DNA of 64,000 nt. Origin: Cohnella endophytica (GTDB lineage Bacteria > Bacillota > Bacilli > Paenibacillales > Paenibacillaceae). The DNA is taken from the NCBI RefSeq assembly GCF_003628305.1, contig NZ_RBZM01000009.1, forward strand, positions 304,966-368,965, read 5' to 3'. The notes below the pieces were generated by a model. That model searched no databases. It saw only the letters and a program-made list of their open reading frames with translations, and had not been told where the DNA came from. The position numbers were made by a program, and so were the translations under genes. Below are positions 46,494-56,001 of this stretch, in pieces; the stretch's first letter is position 1, and the number at the start of each line of letters is the position of its first letter.

Positions 46494-47042
46494 TTGGACA
46501 TACCGAAAGAAAAGAATGTTTCCAGCTGGCGGCAACACGGCTTTGTTGTATATCCCAAAGCCGTGACTCACTTTTACGTTCTCCGTTATCTGCAATGGTT
46601 GATAAGAGGCGGAACGAATGCCGCGTATTCAACTCATCATCAATCGTTATGGGACATTCGAATGTATGAGCCTGTCTATAATGCCTTCAGCGAAGTTCTC
46701 GGCGATCAGGCATTAATGGTTAGTCTCGATCCACAGGAGACTAATAAAATTCAAGGAAGGGTATGTCTGCAAACAGAGATAACGATTCATAAAAGCAACA
46801 ACCCTCAGAGTATTAATTTGTGCGACCTTATTATTTTCGACTCGGAAAGATGTCATCTTGACCTTGATTTAGACTTCGATTCCTTTTGGCTCCCCCTGAC
46901 CATGATCCCCGCTAACGAATTCGATGACGTGGCCATACAAGAAAGAGTGCAGTATTGGCATGCGAAACCGTTTCGGACATACCTCTCCCCTTTAGGAAGC
47001 AAATTGTTAGGACTTGAATCTTGGGAACCTTGCTTGCCATGA
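46494..47042 (+). CDS. Small protein resembling fragments of phytanoyl-CoA dioxygenases
   Basis: 182 residues from TTG 46494, seven bases after a GGTGGGAG site; an ATG 30 bases upstream has no such site. The opening (SWRQHGFVVYPKAVTHFYV, then SLWDIRMYEPVYNAFSEVLG, LMVSLDP) and the closing TYLSPLGSKLLGLESW resemble the ends of phytanoyl-CoA dioxygenase-like proteins. The middle, where the Fe-binding HxD and distal His should be, is short and lacks them. It may be a degenerate, internally deleted relative, or an unrelated family. Divergent from the DeoR gene. Low certainty about function. Confidence 0.6.
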   Translation: MDIPKEKNVSSWRQHGFVVYPKAVTHFYVLRYLQWLIRGGTNAAYSTHHQSLWDIRMYEPVYNAFSEVLGDQALMVSLDPQETNKIQGRVCLQTEITIHKSNNPQSINLCDLIIFDSERCHLDLDLDFDSFWLPLTMIPANEFDDVAIQERVQYWHAKPFRTYLSPLGSKLLGLESWEPCLP

Positions 47043-47081
47043 GGGCAAGCTTGAATGTAATAATGTTTATTCCGATAAAAT

Positions 47082-47116
47082 AAAAAAGGTTGCTCTGAGA
47101 GTATCAGAACAACCTT
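47082..47116 (-). terminator. Rho-independent terminator of the ABC transporter operon
   Basis: Stem AAGGTTG-TCTGA / TCAGA-CAACCTT, loop of five, TTTTTT on the minus strand. It ends the permease transcript and may also stop the convergent small gene, though the plus-strand tail is poor in T. Confidence 0.8.
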
Positions 47117-47167
47117 GAGCCTTTGTTCGACAGTTACAACAAGTAACAGGGCATTATAACGTTCAAA

Positions 47168-49669
47168 TTATTTGTTGTCCTGGTGAAGCTCGCTAGATAA
47201 ATTCGTTTTCGCTAGTCTGTTTCCAAAAGGGATAAAAATCAGCATCCCCATGCTAACTATTAACGCAACGATCTCAATGAAATTCGAAAAATCAAAAGAA
47301 GCGATACCTGCATTTACATCAATTAAGTTTATTATAAGAGTAAGCAGAATCCCGGCGATTCCCCCAAACAGGATCCCAAATAACAAAAAGAGAATCACTT
47401 GCGTAAGAATTACTTTTCTTACTCCATTTTTTCCTATATTCATCATTCTTAGCACTGCAAGTTCTTTTCTTTTAGCGTAAATGTTGCTAATCAAAGTTTC
47501 AAAAACACCCATTGAAACACAAGCCAAAATGACGAACAAAAACACCTTGAAAATCGTCCACCTCTGCGTATATATCTCTTTTGATTGCACGATGGACTGG
47601 TCAAGACTATTGAATTGAATTTCGGGAAATTGTAGCCTTACTTCATCTAACTCTTGTAAAGTCTCTTCCGGGTTCTTGGTTGTAATGAATGCCCGACTGA
47701 ATCTCGTATATTTATTATTAAAATTTTTGTTACTCCAGTCTAGAAGGACAGGCAACTCCGTCCCCGGTATTTCATCTACGATTGTTGCTACGACGACTTC
47801 ATCTATAATTTCAGAATCGCCTACCTCTATGGAGAACAATCCCAACTCCATTTTATCTCCGATTTTAATATTTCTTGAACGAGCAAAATCTTTAGTCAAC
47901 ACGATGCTATTCTGAGGTTCTTCAATAAATGATGGCAATAGCTTAATCCGTGTCATCTCTTTTAAATCACCCAGAATATAATCAAATGCACCTTTTGAAT
48001 GACCATTTAGCATTGTTGCTTCAAAGGCAGTGCTAGTTTCAAAAACACTTTCTACGGTTCCTATTGATTTAACTGCCTTGTTAAATTCTTCTTTGTCGAC
48101 TTCCGAATCGTAGCCTAAGCGATTTACAGCGAGTATGTCGGTTGCATATTGTTTTTTCAGGTACCGCTCTTCGTTATTGGACACCGTCTTTAGCGTAGCC
48201 GCCCCAAAAATCGAGATTACGATCATAATGGCAATACTCATCATCACAAATGTGTTTTTTCTCGCTTGGGGAATTACGTTCTTTACTGCCACAAAAGACG
48301 TTTTTCCGAAAATAAACCTAATCAGCGGCAACAAAAATTGAAATATTTGAGACACATAAACTGGCAGTAATAACGTCATGCTTGATAAGAGCAGCAAGGA
48401 AGAACATACAATAAAAAGCACTCCAACGTCCTCATGAAGCAAAGTTGCAATTAATGCAATTAGGATGAATACCATACTGGAAATAAAGAAATAGTTACCC
48501 CATTTCTTTCGCGTCTTTAAACTTGAAAAATTCAGTTTTTCGTTCGATTTGAAAATGCTTATCGGGAGCATCCTAGTTATTTTAATCGACGGAATTAACA
48601 TAAAGATCTCGATGAATATCATACAAATAACAGTTAGTGGAATGGTGTAAGAAAAATGAAATGTTCCTTCATAATTGTGATCAGAAAATAGAGTATTCAT
48701 CCATCGCTGCATGATCTCATTAGACAAATATGCTATTCCTAACCCGCATGTAGATCCTATTATATTGATTATGCTGCTTTGAAAAAGCGCTAACTTGAAT
48801 AGTTGCTTTGATGTGGCCCCAAGAGTTCTCATAATTGCAAATTGATTTTTATATTTATACAAATAGATATCGAAGTTGGCGATGATTAATAGCGATGTAA
48901 TAATTAGCAACAATACTGATAAAACGGTTAAAAAGCTATCCAGAGAGTGTAACTGACTCTTAGTGAACTCGTCCTCGTTGGCAATATCAACACGCAGTTC
49001 AGGAAATGACTTTCTAAATTGATTGGCTACGGAGAACACGTCAGAACCCTTTTTGATTTTCATCAAAATGTACGTTGCTTCTGTATCCTTTCTGTTGTAT
49101 TTTGCGATGATTTTTTTCACGTCTTCTCTGGACAAGATCATAATGTCGAGAGCGACACCTGCCGCATCGTAATTGGTTATAATTTCGGCGACAGTAAATA
49201 CGTTATCCTCTATATTAAGATTACTGCCTTCTTTTATATTTAACGATCGGGCCAACCTTTCGTTTACGATTAACTTAGAATTTGAAAGATCCGTTTGAAA
49301 GTGATATCTACTTTTTGCAAGGTAATCATTCTCAACACCTACTGTATAAATATCGGAGGAGTTTAACTCATTTACTTTTATACGTGTTATTAAGACATTC
49401 GAGCTTTTCTCTATCTGTTTGTTTGAGGAAATATAATCTAGCATCGATGTATCGATCGTTTTATGTTGATTCGAATTATACCCCACAGATAGGTCCATGT
49501 TTCCATAGGTCTTGATGACTTCATTATGTAAGGATTGTTTTGCGTTATAAACAAATAACATCATAGAGAGAATCAGCGTCACGGAAATGGCCACGCTAAT
49601 CATGGATGTTGCCGCAACGAATTTATTTTTTCTGAAAAACCGCATGGCTAATCCCCGTATTGATGTCAT
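47168..49669 (-). CDS. ABC transporter permease, FtsX/MacB type with two repeats
   Basis: 833 residues. One membrane helix at the N-terminus, a large extracellular domain, three helices (about 240-370), then a second helix, a second extracellular domain and three C-terminal helices: the duplicated FtsX arrangement of MacB/LolCE/BceB-like permeases. These extrude peptides or lipoproteins or move signals across the membrane rather than import nutrients. Starts immediately after the stop of the ATPase gene, with GGAG nine bases upstream. Strongly AT-rich codon use compared with the glm genes nearby, suggesting acquisition. No sensor kinase partner is adjacent, which argues against a classic Bce module. 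Confidence 0.88.
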   Translation of the reverse strand: MTSIRGLAMRFFRKNKFVAATSMISVAISVTLILSMMLFVYNAKQSLHNEVIKTYGNMDLSVGYNSNQHKTIDTSMLDYISSNKQIEKSSNVLITRIKVNELNSSDIYTVGVENDYLAKSRYHFQTDLSNSKLIVNERLARSLNIKEGSNLNIEDNVFTVAEIITNYDAAGVALDIMILSREDVKKIIAKYNRKDTEATYILMKIKKGSDVFSVANQFRKSFPELRVDIANEDEFTKSQLHSLDSFLTVLSVLLLIITSLLIIANFDIYLYKYKNQFAIMRTLGATSKQLFKLALFQSSIINIIGSTCGLGIAYLSNEIMQRWMNTLFSDHNYEGTFHFSYTIPLTVICMIFIEIFMLIPSIKITRMLPISIFKSNEKLNFSSLKTRKKWGNYFFISSMVFILIALIATLLHEDVGVLFIVCSSLLLLSSMTLLLPVYVSQIFQFLLPLIRFIFGKTSFVAVKNVIPQARKNTFVMMSIAIMIVISIFGAATLKTVSNNEERYLKKQYATDILAVNRLGYDSEVDKEEFNKAVKSIGTVESVFETSTAFEATMLNGHSKGAFDYILGDLKEMTRIKLLPSFIEEPQNSIVLTKDFARSRNIKIGDKMELGLFSIEVGDSEIIDEVVVATIVDEIPGTELPVLLDWSNKNFNNKYTRFSRAFITTKNPEETLQELDEVRLQFPEIQFNSLDQSIVQSKEIYTQRWTIFKVFLFVILACVSMGVFETLISNIYAKRKELAVLRMMNIGKNGVRKVILTQVILFLLFGILFGGIAGILLTLIINLIDVNAGIASFDFSNFIEIVALIVSMGMLIFIPFGNRLAKTNLSSELHQDNK

Positions 49670-50422
49670 TTATTTTTTCTCCAATAGGCTTTTAAATTTA
49701 TCAATGATTCGATTAGTATTGTTTTCAAACGGCGAACATGCATAGTTATCGACAATTTCTCCATCATGAAAAAATAAAACCCTATCGGCGTACGCCGCAA
49801 CCATGGGGTCATGGGTAACTAAGATGATACTTTGCTTCATCTTGTCCTTTGCCAAGGTTAAAAACTTAAGTATTTCAATGGAAGTGTTATAGTCCAGATT
49901 ACCTGTTGGCTCGTCAGCTAATACGATAGGCGGTGTTGTAATTAATGCTCTAGCAATAGCAACCCGCTGTTGTTGACCGCCTGAAAGCTGTATCGGCCGA
50001 TGCTTCTTCCATTTCATAAGACCGACGGTCTCAAGCATTTCTTTCACTCTTACTGAATGTTCCATACCTTGTAGAATTAATGGTAATGCAATGTTCTCTT
50101 CGACCGTTAAATCTTTTAATAAGTTATAATTCTGAAAAACAAAACCCACAGTATTCGATCTGTAAACAGATGCAGCGGGTTCGTTGAAAATATTGTCTTG
50201 AATTACGCCTTTGAGTCTAATCACGCCACCATCAGGTGCATCAAGAGCACCTAAAACATGCAGAAGCGTGCTTTTCCCGGAACCGCTTGTTCCCATTACG
50301 GATAACATTTCACCGGCAAATAGATCAAAAGAAACATTTTTTAATGCTACAACCGTATTTGTTTCGCTTATGTACTTTTTCGATATATTTTCGACGCTCA
50401 GTATTTTTTCAATTGTTTGCAT
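49670..50422 (-). CDS. ABC transporter ATP-binding protein, LolD/MacB type
   Basis: 250 residues from ATG 50422 (GAGGGG eight bases upstream). Walker A GTSGSGKST at 44-52, Q-loop FVFQNYNLL, signature LSGGQQQRVAIARAL, Walker B IVLADEPTGNLD and an H-loop (LVTHDP). It pairs with the FtsX-type permease encoded directly after it. The 354-base gap upstream holds only the operon's AT-rich promoter area and the glmS terminator. Confidence 0.93.
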   Translation of the reverse strand: MQTIEKILSVENISKKYISETNTVVALKNVSFDLFAGEMLSVMGTSGSGKSTLLHVLGALDAPDGGVIRLKGVIQDNIFNEPAASVYRSNTVGFVFQNYNLLKDLTVEENIALPLILQGMEHSVRVKEMLETVGLMKWKKHRPIQLSGGQQQRVAIARALITTPPIVLADEPTGNLDYNTSIEILKFLTLAKDKMKQSIILVTHDPMVAAYADRVLFFHDGEIVDNYACSPFENNTNRIIDKFKSLLEKK

Positions 50423-50691
50423 AAGTGAGACCCCTCTCGACATTTACATTGGCAATTGAGAACATTTCAAAGCCTCCAAACTGTGCTATTATTCCTCTAT
50501 CCATAACAATAATTCTCTCTGAATATTGTTTTATGATTCAATATTTTTGCTAATATACCACAGTTGAAACAATTTGGTAATATATAGTTTTATCGAGCAA
50601 TTAAACTATTCGACATCGGAACATAGATTTCGACCAGTATCATTGAGCAACATCTGATCTGGCCATCCGACGGTAACTATACTCGCGAATC

Positions 50692-50730
50692 AAAAAAACC
50701 CAAGCGAACGGAAGTTTCCGTTCGCTTGGG
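50692..50730 (-). terminator. Rho-independent terminator of glmS
   Basis: A 15-base stem, CCCAAGCGAACGGAA with its exact complement and a minimal loop, followed by TTTTTTT on the minus strand. It lies about 46 bases after the glmS stop. Confidence 0.92.
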
Positions 50731-50776
50731 CTCTTAAAAATTATTCAATTTAGCTGTTGTCAAAAAACATTAACCT

Positions 50777-52609
50777 TTACTCCACCGTAACGCTCTTAGC
50801 CAGATTCCTCGGCTTATCCACGTCATGGCCCAGCGCCAGAGACGCGTAGTAGGAGATCAGCTGCAACGGGATGACCGATAGCGCCGGGGTTAGCAACGGC
50901 AGCGTGCGAGGGATCGAGAAGTAACGATCGACCGACTTAGCGATCTCCGACTCGTGGCCTTCGTTCACGATACCGAGAACGTCCGCTCCGCGGGCTTTCG
51001 TTTCCTTAATGTTGCTAAGCATTTTCTCGTACAGCTCTTCTTGCGTCAGCAAGGCGATAACCGGCGTGCCTTCCTCGATGAGCGCGAGCGTACCGTGCTT
51101 CAGCTCTCCGGCCGCGTAAGCTTCGGAGTGAATGTACGAGATTTCCTTCAGCTTCAACGAGCCTTCCATCGCTACCGCGTAATCTACGCCGCGTCCGATG
51201 AAGAACAGGCTGCTGTGATGGGAGATCGATTCCGCCACTTCCTTGAGCACTTCCGCTTGCGCAAGAATTTTCTCGACTTGCTCGGGCAATGCCTGCATAG
51301 CCGATAGAACGTGCGAAACGGCCGCTTCGTCTTGCTTGCCGACCACCTGTGCCCAGTATAAACCGAACAGGAAGAAAGCGATCAGTTGGGACGAATAAGC
51401 TTTCGTGGAAGCAACCGCGATCTCCGGTCCTGCCAATGTAATGATGACATCGTCCGCTTCGCGGGCAACGGAGCTACCTACGACGTTCGTGATGGCGAGC
51501 ACGCGTGCGCCGCAACGTTGAGCTTCGCGTAATGCAGCCAACGTATCCGCGGTTTCGCCGGATTGGCTAACGACGATGACGAGCGTATCCGGAGTAATGA
51601 TCGGCGAACGATAACGATATTCCGATGCCACGTCCGTCTCGACCGGAATGCGTACCAAGCTCTCGATGACGTTCTTGCCGACGAGCCCCGCATGAAGCGC
51701 CGTACCGCAAGCAACGATATGAACGCGATTAATGCCCTTAAGCTGTTCTGCTGTAATCTTCAATTCCGGCAACGCCACGGATCGGCCGTCTTCGCTGATC
51801 CGTCCGCGCATCGTATCGCGATACGCCTTCGGCTGCTCGTTGATTTCCTTCAGCATGAAGTGGTCGAAGCCGGCTTTCTCGGCTGTCATCAAATCCCAAT
51901 CTACGTGGAAAATATCCTTGGCGATAAAGTTGCCTTCGATCGTGAGCAGTTCGACGCCGTCGCGCGTCAGAACGGCCATCTCGCCGTCGTTCAGGATATA
52001 GATGTCGCGCGTGTGTTCCAGAATCGCTGGAATATCGGAAGCGATGTATTTCTCTCCGTCACCTACTCCGATGATAAGCGGACTCGCGTAACGAACCGCT
52101 ACTAAACGATCCGGCTCATATTCGGTCAACACGCCAAGCGCGAACGCTCCGCGCATTTTCTTGACCGCGCGTTGCACGGCTTTGACGATATCGCCGTCAT
52201 ACTCGACGGAGATCAGGTGCGAGATCACTTCCGTATCCGTCTCGGACAGGAAACGATGGCCCTTTTGTACAAGCTCTTCTTTAAGCTCCAAATAGTTCTC
52301 GATAATGCCGTTATGCACGACGGAAAATTTCAACGTATTGTCCGTATGCGGGTGGGAGTTCGCGTCAGACGGTTTGCCGTGAGTCGCCCAGCGCGTATGG
52401 CCGATGCCGACCGTTCCGAGAAGCGGTTCGCCGCTCAAGCGGTTTTCCAGGTTCACCAGTCTTCCGACCGTTTTCGTTACTTCTAGACCTTGCTCCGTGT
52501 ACACGGCGATGCCCGCGGAGTCGTAACCCCGGTATTCCAATTTCTTAAGCCCTTCAAGCAAGATGGGCTGCGACTGCCTAAATCCGATGTATCCAACGAT
52601 TCCGCACAT
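50777..52609 (-). CDS. glmS: Glutamine-fructose-6-phosphate aminotransferase (isomerising)
   Basis: 610 residues, the usual length. It begins MCGIVGYIG, whose Cys becomes the N-terminal nucleophile of the glutaminase domain (about 1-230; RWATHGKPSD, NGIIENY). Two SIS sugar-isomerase domains follow (about 285-600; VACGTALHAG, SQSGETADT, STKAYSSQ, GRGVDYAVAMEGSLKLKEISY) and the C-terminus ends DKPRNLAKSVTVE. It makes glucosamine-6-phosphate from fructose-6-phosphate and glutamine, the first step of UDP-GlcNAc synthesis. Expression is controlled by the glmS ribozyme in its leader. It follows glmM but is cut off from it by a strong terminator. Confidence 0.98.
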   Translation of the reverse strand: MCGIVGYIGFRQSQPILLEGLKKLEYRGYDSAGIAVYTEQGLEVTKTVGRLVNLENRLSGEPLLGTVGIGHTRWATHGKPSDANSHPHTDNTLKFSVVHNGIIENYLELKEELVQKGHRFLSETDTEVISHLISVEYDGDIVKAVQRAVKKMRGAFALGVLTEYEPDRLVAVRYASPLIIGVGDGEKYIASDIPAILEHTRDIYILNDGEMAVLTRDGVELLTIEGNFIAKDIFHVDWDLMTAEKAGFDHFMLKEINEQPKAYRDTMRGRISEDGRSVALPELKITAEQLKGINRVHIVACGTALHAGLVGKNVIESLVRIPVETDVASEYRYRSPIITPDTLVIVVSQSGETADTLAALREAQRCGARVLAITNVVGSSVAREADDVIITLAGPEIAVASTKAYSSQLIAFFLFGLYWAQVVGKQDEAAVSHVLSAMQALPEQVEKILAQAEVLKEVAESISHHSSLFFIGRGVDYAVAMEGSLKLKEISYIHSEAYAAGELKHGTLALIEEGTPVIALLTQEELYEKMLSNIKETKARGADVLGIVNEGHESEIAKSVDRYFSIPRTLPLLTPALSVIPLQLISYYASLALGHDVDKPRNLAKSVTVE

Positions 52610-52784
52610 ATTTATATAAGCCTCCGTTTTGGGTTCTCAAGGATCGTCCTTAGCACCCGCAACCAAGCCGAATGAGCGGCATAGACCGTATTCAAATAAG
52701 GGGTTTCCGTTGTCCCCCGACATCCCACGTTATGCCCCTCGCGCGACCGGTTACAGGCCGCTGGACATTATATTTGCTATCGTT

Positions 52785-53018
52785 CGTTCATCGTACCGGA
52801 ATTTTGTCCGCTCGGTTGCCCGCAACGTTTTGAGTTCCGATTGTCGGCTTCGATGATAAGCCGGGAGGTCCCCGCCGAATATTTCGAACACCCCCACCTC
52901 GTCAGCTTGCCTTCTCCATCGTCGCATGCCCTGCGGTTGTTCGCTCGGATCAGCTTTCCCGTTCCTGATCTTCGCACCGCATAGCTACTCTCCGGATTCG
53001 ACAAGCTCTGGCGCTTTG
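52785..53018 (-). ncRNA. glmS ribozyme (GlcN6P-activated self-cleaving leader) with a long P2-loop insertion
   Basis: In the glmS leader, minus strand, the cleavage-site core AAAGCGCCAG is present (cleavage expected between A at 53015 and G at 53014). The P2 strands AGCTTG (53007-53002) and CAAGCT (52909-52904) pair, and the highly conserved core GACGAGGTGGGG, TTCGGCGG and CTCCCGG follows. Glucosamine-6-phosphate acts as coenzyme: cleavage destabilises the glmS mRNA. The segment between the P2 strands is 92 bases, far longer than the roughly ten bases in B. subtilis. The 3' boundary is approximate; about 175 bases separate it from the glmS start and hold no gene. Confidence 0.92.
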
Positions 53019-53162
53019 TGTTGCCTTTTGTCTCTACCCTGCCCTTCCATTCCAGAATCTATTCCCTATCTTATTCGTTTTGCTAGTACCTTGCAACCTC
53101 AACGCGCATATTCCCTGAACTTTACGCGAAACTACCGGAGGAAGATGTCCCTACCTCGCGCT

Positions 53163-53210
53163 AAAAAAAACAAGCTCTCCAGCCGCGAAGGCTCGAGAGC
53201 TTGTTTTTTT
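53163..53210 (-). terminator. Rho-independent terminator between glmM and the glmS leader
   Basis: Stem CAAGCTCTC / GAGAGCTTG with an inner AGCC/GGCT pair, flanked by A and T runs on both sides so it could act in both directions. It ends the glmM transcript and separates it from glmS. Confidence 0.9.
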
Positions 53211-53247
53211 CTACATCGATGTCCTTGCAGCGGATGTGCGACTAACC

Positions 53248-54588
53248 CTACACCAATTCCGCTTTCACGACCTCGACGATCGCCGCCACGTGGCGTTCGA
53301 TCTCTTCCCGCTCCGGCCCTTCGGCCATGACGCGGATCAAAGCTTCCGTGCCGGAAGGACGCACGAGCACGCGGCCGTTGTCGCCAAGCGCCGCCTCCGC
53401 CGTCGCAACCGCCTCGGCGATCGCCACGTTGCCCGGATAACGCGATTTGTCCGCTACCCGTACGTTCACGAGCACCTGCGGGTACTTACGCATCATTTTT
53501 TTCAACTCGCCAAGCTTGCGCCCGGAGCCGACTACCGTATCTACAAGCTGCAAGCCCGTCAGAATTCCGTCGCCCGTCGTGCTGTGGTCCAGGAATATGA
53601 CATGCCCCGACTGTTCTCCACCGAGGTTATATCCGCCGTTCACCATTTCTTCCATCACGTACCGGTCGCCTACGGCCGTCTTCGCCGTTCTCAGCCCTAA
53701 AGTCTCGGCTGCTTTGAAGAACCCGATATTCGCCATGACCGTCGTTACGACGGTGTCATGAGCCAAGCGACCGGATTTGCGAAGCGCGTCCCCGCAAATG
53801 CAAAGAATATAGTCGCCGTCGACTTCATCTCCGTGCTCGTCGATCGCGATCAAACGATCCGCGTCTCCGTCGAAAGCCAGTCCAAGATCCGCTCCGTGCT
53901 CCTTCACCTTCCGGGCGAGCATCTCCGGATGCGTCGATCCCACGCCAGCGTTAATATTCAAACCGTTAGGCTCAGCGCCATAAGCGAATACTTCGGCACC
54001 CAGAGAACGGAATACGTTCGGCGCGAGCTCGTATGCGGAACCGTTCGCGCAATCGAGTACGATTTTCAAGCCAGCGAACGTGTTGCTCACCGTGGATTTC
54101 AGGTAATCGATGTATTTCGTCTTCGCTTCCAGATCGTTCTCCACGGATCCGATATCCGAGCCCACAGGACGAGGCAACGTGTCTTCCTCGGCGTCCATTA
54201 GACGCTCGATCTCCGCCTCCGTTTCGTCGAGAAGCTTAAAGCCGTCTCCGCCGAAAAACTTAATGCCGTTATCCTCCACCGGATTGTGGGATGCTGAGAT
54301 CATGACGCCCGCATCCGCTCCGAGTAGCCTCGTTAAGTAGGCAACCGCCGGCGTACTGACGACGCCCAACCGCACGACGTTCGCTCCGATAGATAGCAAA
54401 CCCGCCGTCAGAGCGTATTCCAACATCCCTCCCGAGATGCGCGTGTCCAAGCCGATCAATACTTTAGGGCGTTTCGCCCCTCCTGCCAATACGAATCCGC
54501 CGCAGCGGCCGATGCGATAAGCCAATTCAGGCGTCAATTCCTTGTTCGCGACTCCGCGGACGCCGTCCGTTCCGAAATATTTCCCCAT
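53248..54588 (-). CDS. glmM: Phosphoglucosamine mutase
   Basis: 446 residues from ATG 54588, chosen by the family start [12 protein letters not shown] and an AGGA site nine bases upstream. The phosphoserine loop ISASHNP has the active Ser at residue 100; the metal loop DGDADR and the sugar-binding GEQSGH and [12 protein letters not shown] motifs are intact. It converts glucosamine-6-phosphate to glucosamine-1-phosphate. It follows cdaR by 93 bases in the conserved cdaA-cdaR-glmM order, where GlmM is known to bind and inhibit CdaA. Confidence 0.97.
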   Translation of the reverse strand: MGKYFGTDGVRGVANKELTPELAYRIGRCGGFVLAGGAKRPKVLIGLDTRISGGMLEYALTAGLLSIGANVVRLGVVSTPAVAYLTRLLGADAGVMISASHNPVEDNGIKFFGGDGFKLLDETEAEIERLMDAEEDTLPRPVGSDIGSVENDLEAKTKYIDYLKSTVSNTFAGLKIVLDCANGSAYELAPNVFRSLGAEVFAYGAEPNGLNINAGVGSTHPEMLARKVKEHGADLGLAFDGDADRLIAIDEHGDEVDGDYILCICGDALRKSGRLAHDTVVTTVMANIGFFKAAETLGLRTAKTAVGDRYVMEEMVNGGYNLGGEQSGHVIFLDHSTTGDGILTGLQLVDTVVGSGRKLGELKKMMRKYPQVLVNVRVADKSRYPGNVAIAEAVATAEAALGDNGRVLVRPSGTEALIRVMAEGPEREEIERHVAAIVEVVKAELV

Positions 54589-54681
54589 ATGTTGAAATCC
54601 TGCTCCTTCGTACTGTACTTCCCTGTTAGTTAACTGCCTCAATGATGGGAGTACGCGATATGCTTTACCCGCTTCCCCTCG

Positions 54682-56001
54682 CTACTGAGGAGAAGCGGAT
54701 TCTTGATGAACGCCGGGATCGACGACGGCCCCGCCGTCGCCAGTCTCATCCACTGGCGGAGTGGTCGCCGCCGTCGAATCCGTAATCTCTATCGTTATGC
54801 TATTCGTTCCGCCCGCCTGTTCCATGAATCGCTCTAAGCTCACGATCAGAGGGATCGTATAGATTCCCGGCCCTCGCCCGCTCAGATCCGCGATGACGTC
54901 GACGTCGCCCGGTCTCAGCCGATCCAGGATTGCAGGAGCGCCTTGTATAGAGATGTCGGCTTTCCCGGTCGACGGTTCGGTTATCGTTGCCTTCAAGCCT
55001 TCTCCAAGCCCGCTTAGCGTAATCGGAAGCCCCTCGAGCGTTCTCGTCGTCGACAGAAGTACCTCGATGTTGATCTCGATCTTGGCGGGCGCGATTTCGA
55101 TAATCGGAGCAACGATCTTCAAAGGTACCGATAGTTTGCCGGAATTTTTCAACTCGCTTAGTTGGATATCCGCTTCGATGAACTCGATTTTATCGAGCGC
55201 TTCCTGCGGACCGTAGATGGTTACTTGCTCGACGTCCGGTTTGAAGGAAGCGATGCTCAGGCCCGGAGGCATATGACCAAGTAGCTTGAATTGCAGCGGA
55301 ACCGTCTTGAACGGATTCGTGATCGGAACCTCTACTTCCAGCACCGCTGGATCTATAACGGCGCCTTCTATTGGATTGCCTTCCTTGTCGTATGCGGCGA
55401 GCTTCACGCTCTTGTTCTTGATCGATGACTTCTCCCCGTCGATCTTGATCGTCGCTCCGACTCTCTCGACCTTGGCTAATTGGCTCTTGGGGAGCGTCAC
55501 ATGCACCCTGTTGCTCGGTTTGATGATCGGTGTGCCTACTTTGTAGCCCTTAGCCGTATTTCCTTGCGTCTTGATATCGACTTCGAATTCCTTGATCTGA
55601 AGCGCCTCGATGTTTACGACGACGGTCGCGGGCGACATCGACACGGACGTGATGCCGGCCGGCAGATCTTCCTCTAGTGGTAGTGTATGCTGACCTTCGC
55701 CCACGGTTCGCAGATCGACCTTCAGCCGGTACCCGCTCGTCTTCGCGGATACGAGGGCGCTTTTCGTTCCCCGGACCGTCAACTTAACCTTTAAGGGATC
55801 CATCCCGATCAGGACGTAGTTCCGTTCGTCGAGCCCGTAAGGCTGCACGATGACATCGTTAATTACCTTCGTGTCGTATAACGACGCTACATTGTTAGGA
55901 GACGAATCATTCGGATCGAAGTGTACGACCGCCCACATGAGAATGGCGATGGCTAGAGCGACCAGCTTGGCAACGGTAGGGTTATTTAACCATTTATCCA
56001 C
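54682..56001 (-). CDS. cdaR: CdaA regulatory protein CdaR (YbbR repeats)
   Basis: 439 residues from GTG 56001, which has AAGGTGG five bases upstream inside the end of cdaA; a GTG nine bases earlier is possible. One N-terminal membrane helix (LVALAIAILMWAVVHF) and then four YbbR beta domains outside the membrane (recurrent patterns such as VKLTVRGTKSAL, EQVTIYGPQEALDKI, DISIQGAPAILDRL). The C-terminus is a Pro/Ala/Glu tail. CdaR binds CdaA and modulates c-di-AMP synthesis. The eight-base overlap with cdaA indicates translational coupling. Confidence 0.93.
   Translation of the reverse strand: MDKWLNNPTVAKLVALAIAILMWAVVHFDPNDSSPNNVASLYDTKVINDVIVQPYGLDERNYVLIGMDPLKVKLTVRGTKSALVSAKTSGYRLKVDLRTVGEGQHTLPLEEDLPAGITSVSMSPATVVVNIEALQIKEFEVDIKTQGNTAKGYKVGTPIIKPSNRVHVTLPKSQLAKVERVGATIKIDGEKSSIKNKSVKLAAYDKEGNPIEGAVIDPAVLEVEVPITNPFKTVPLQFKLLGHMPPGLSIASFKPDVEQVTIYGPQEALDKIEFIEADIQLSELKNSGKLSVPLKIVAPIIEIAPAKIEINIEVLLSTTRTLEGLPITLSGLGEGLKATITEPSTGKADISIQGAPAILDRLRPGDVDVIADLSGRGPGIYTIPLIVSLERFMEQAGGTNSITIEITDSTAATTPPVDETGDGGAVVDPGVHQESASPQ

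Noticed and set aside
50423..50776. Possible Tn7-type attachment site or element end downstream of glmS
   Set aside because: No tns genes, terminal repeats or target duplication are visible; only the glmS terminator and the ABC operon leader are recognised.
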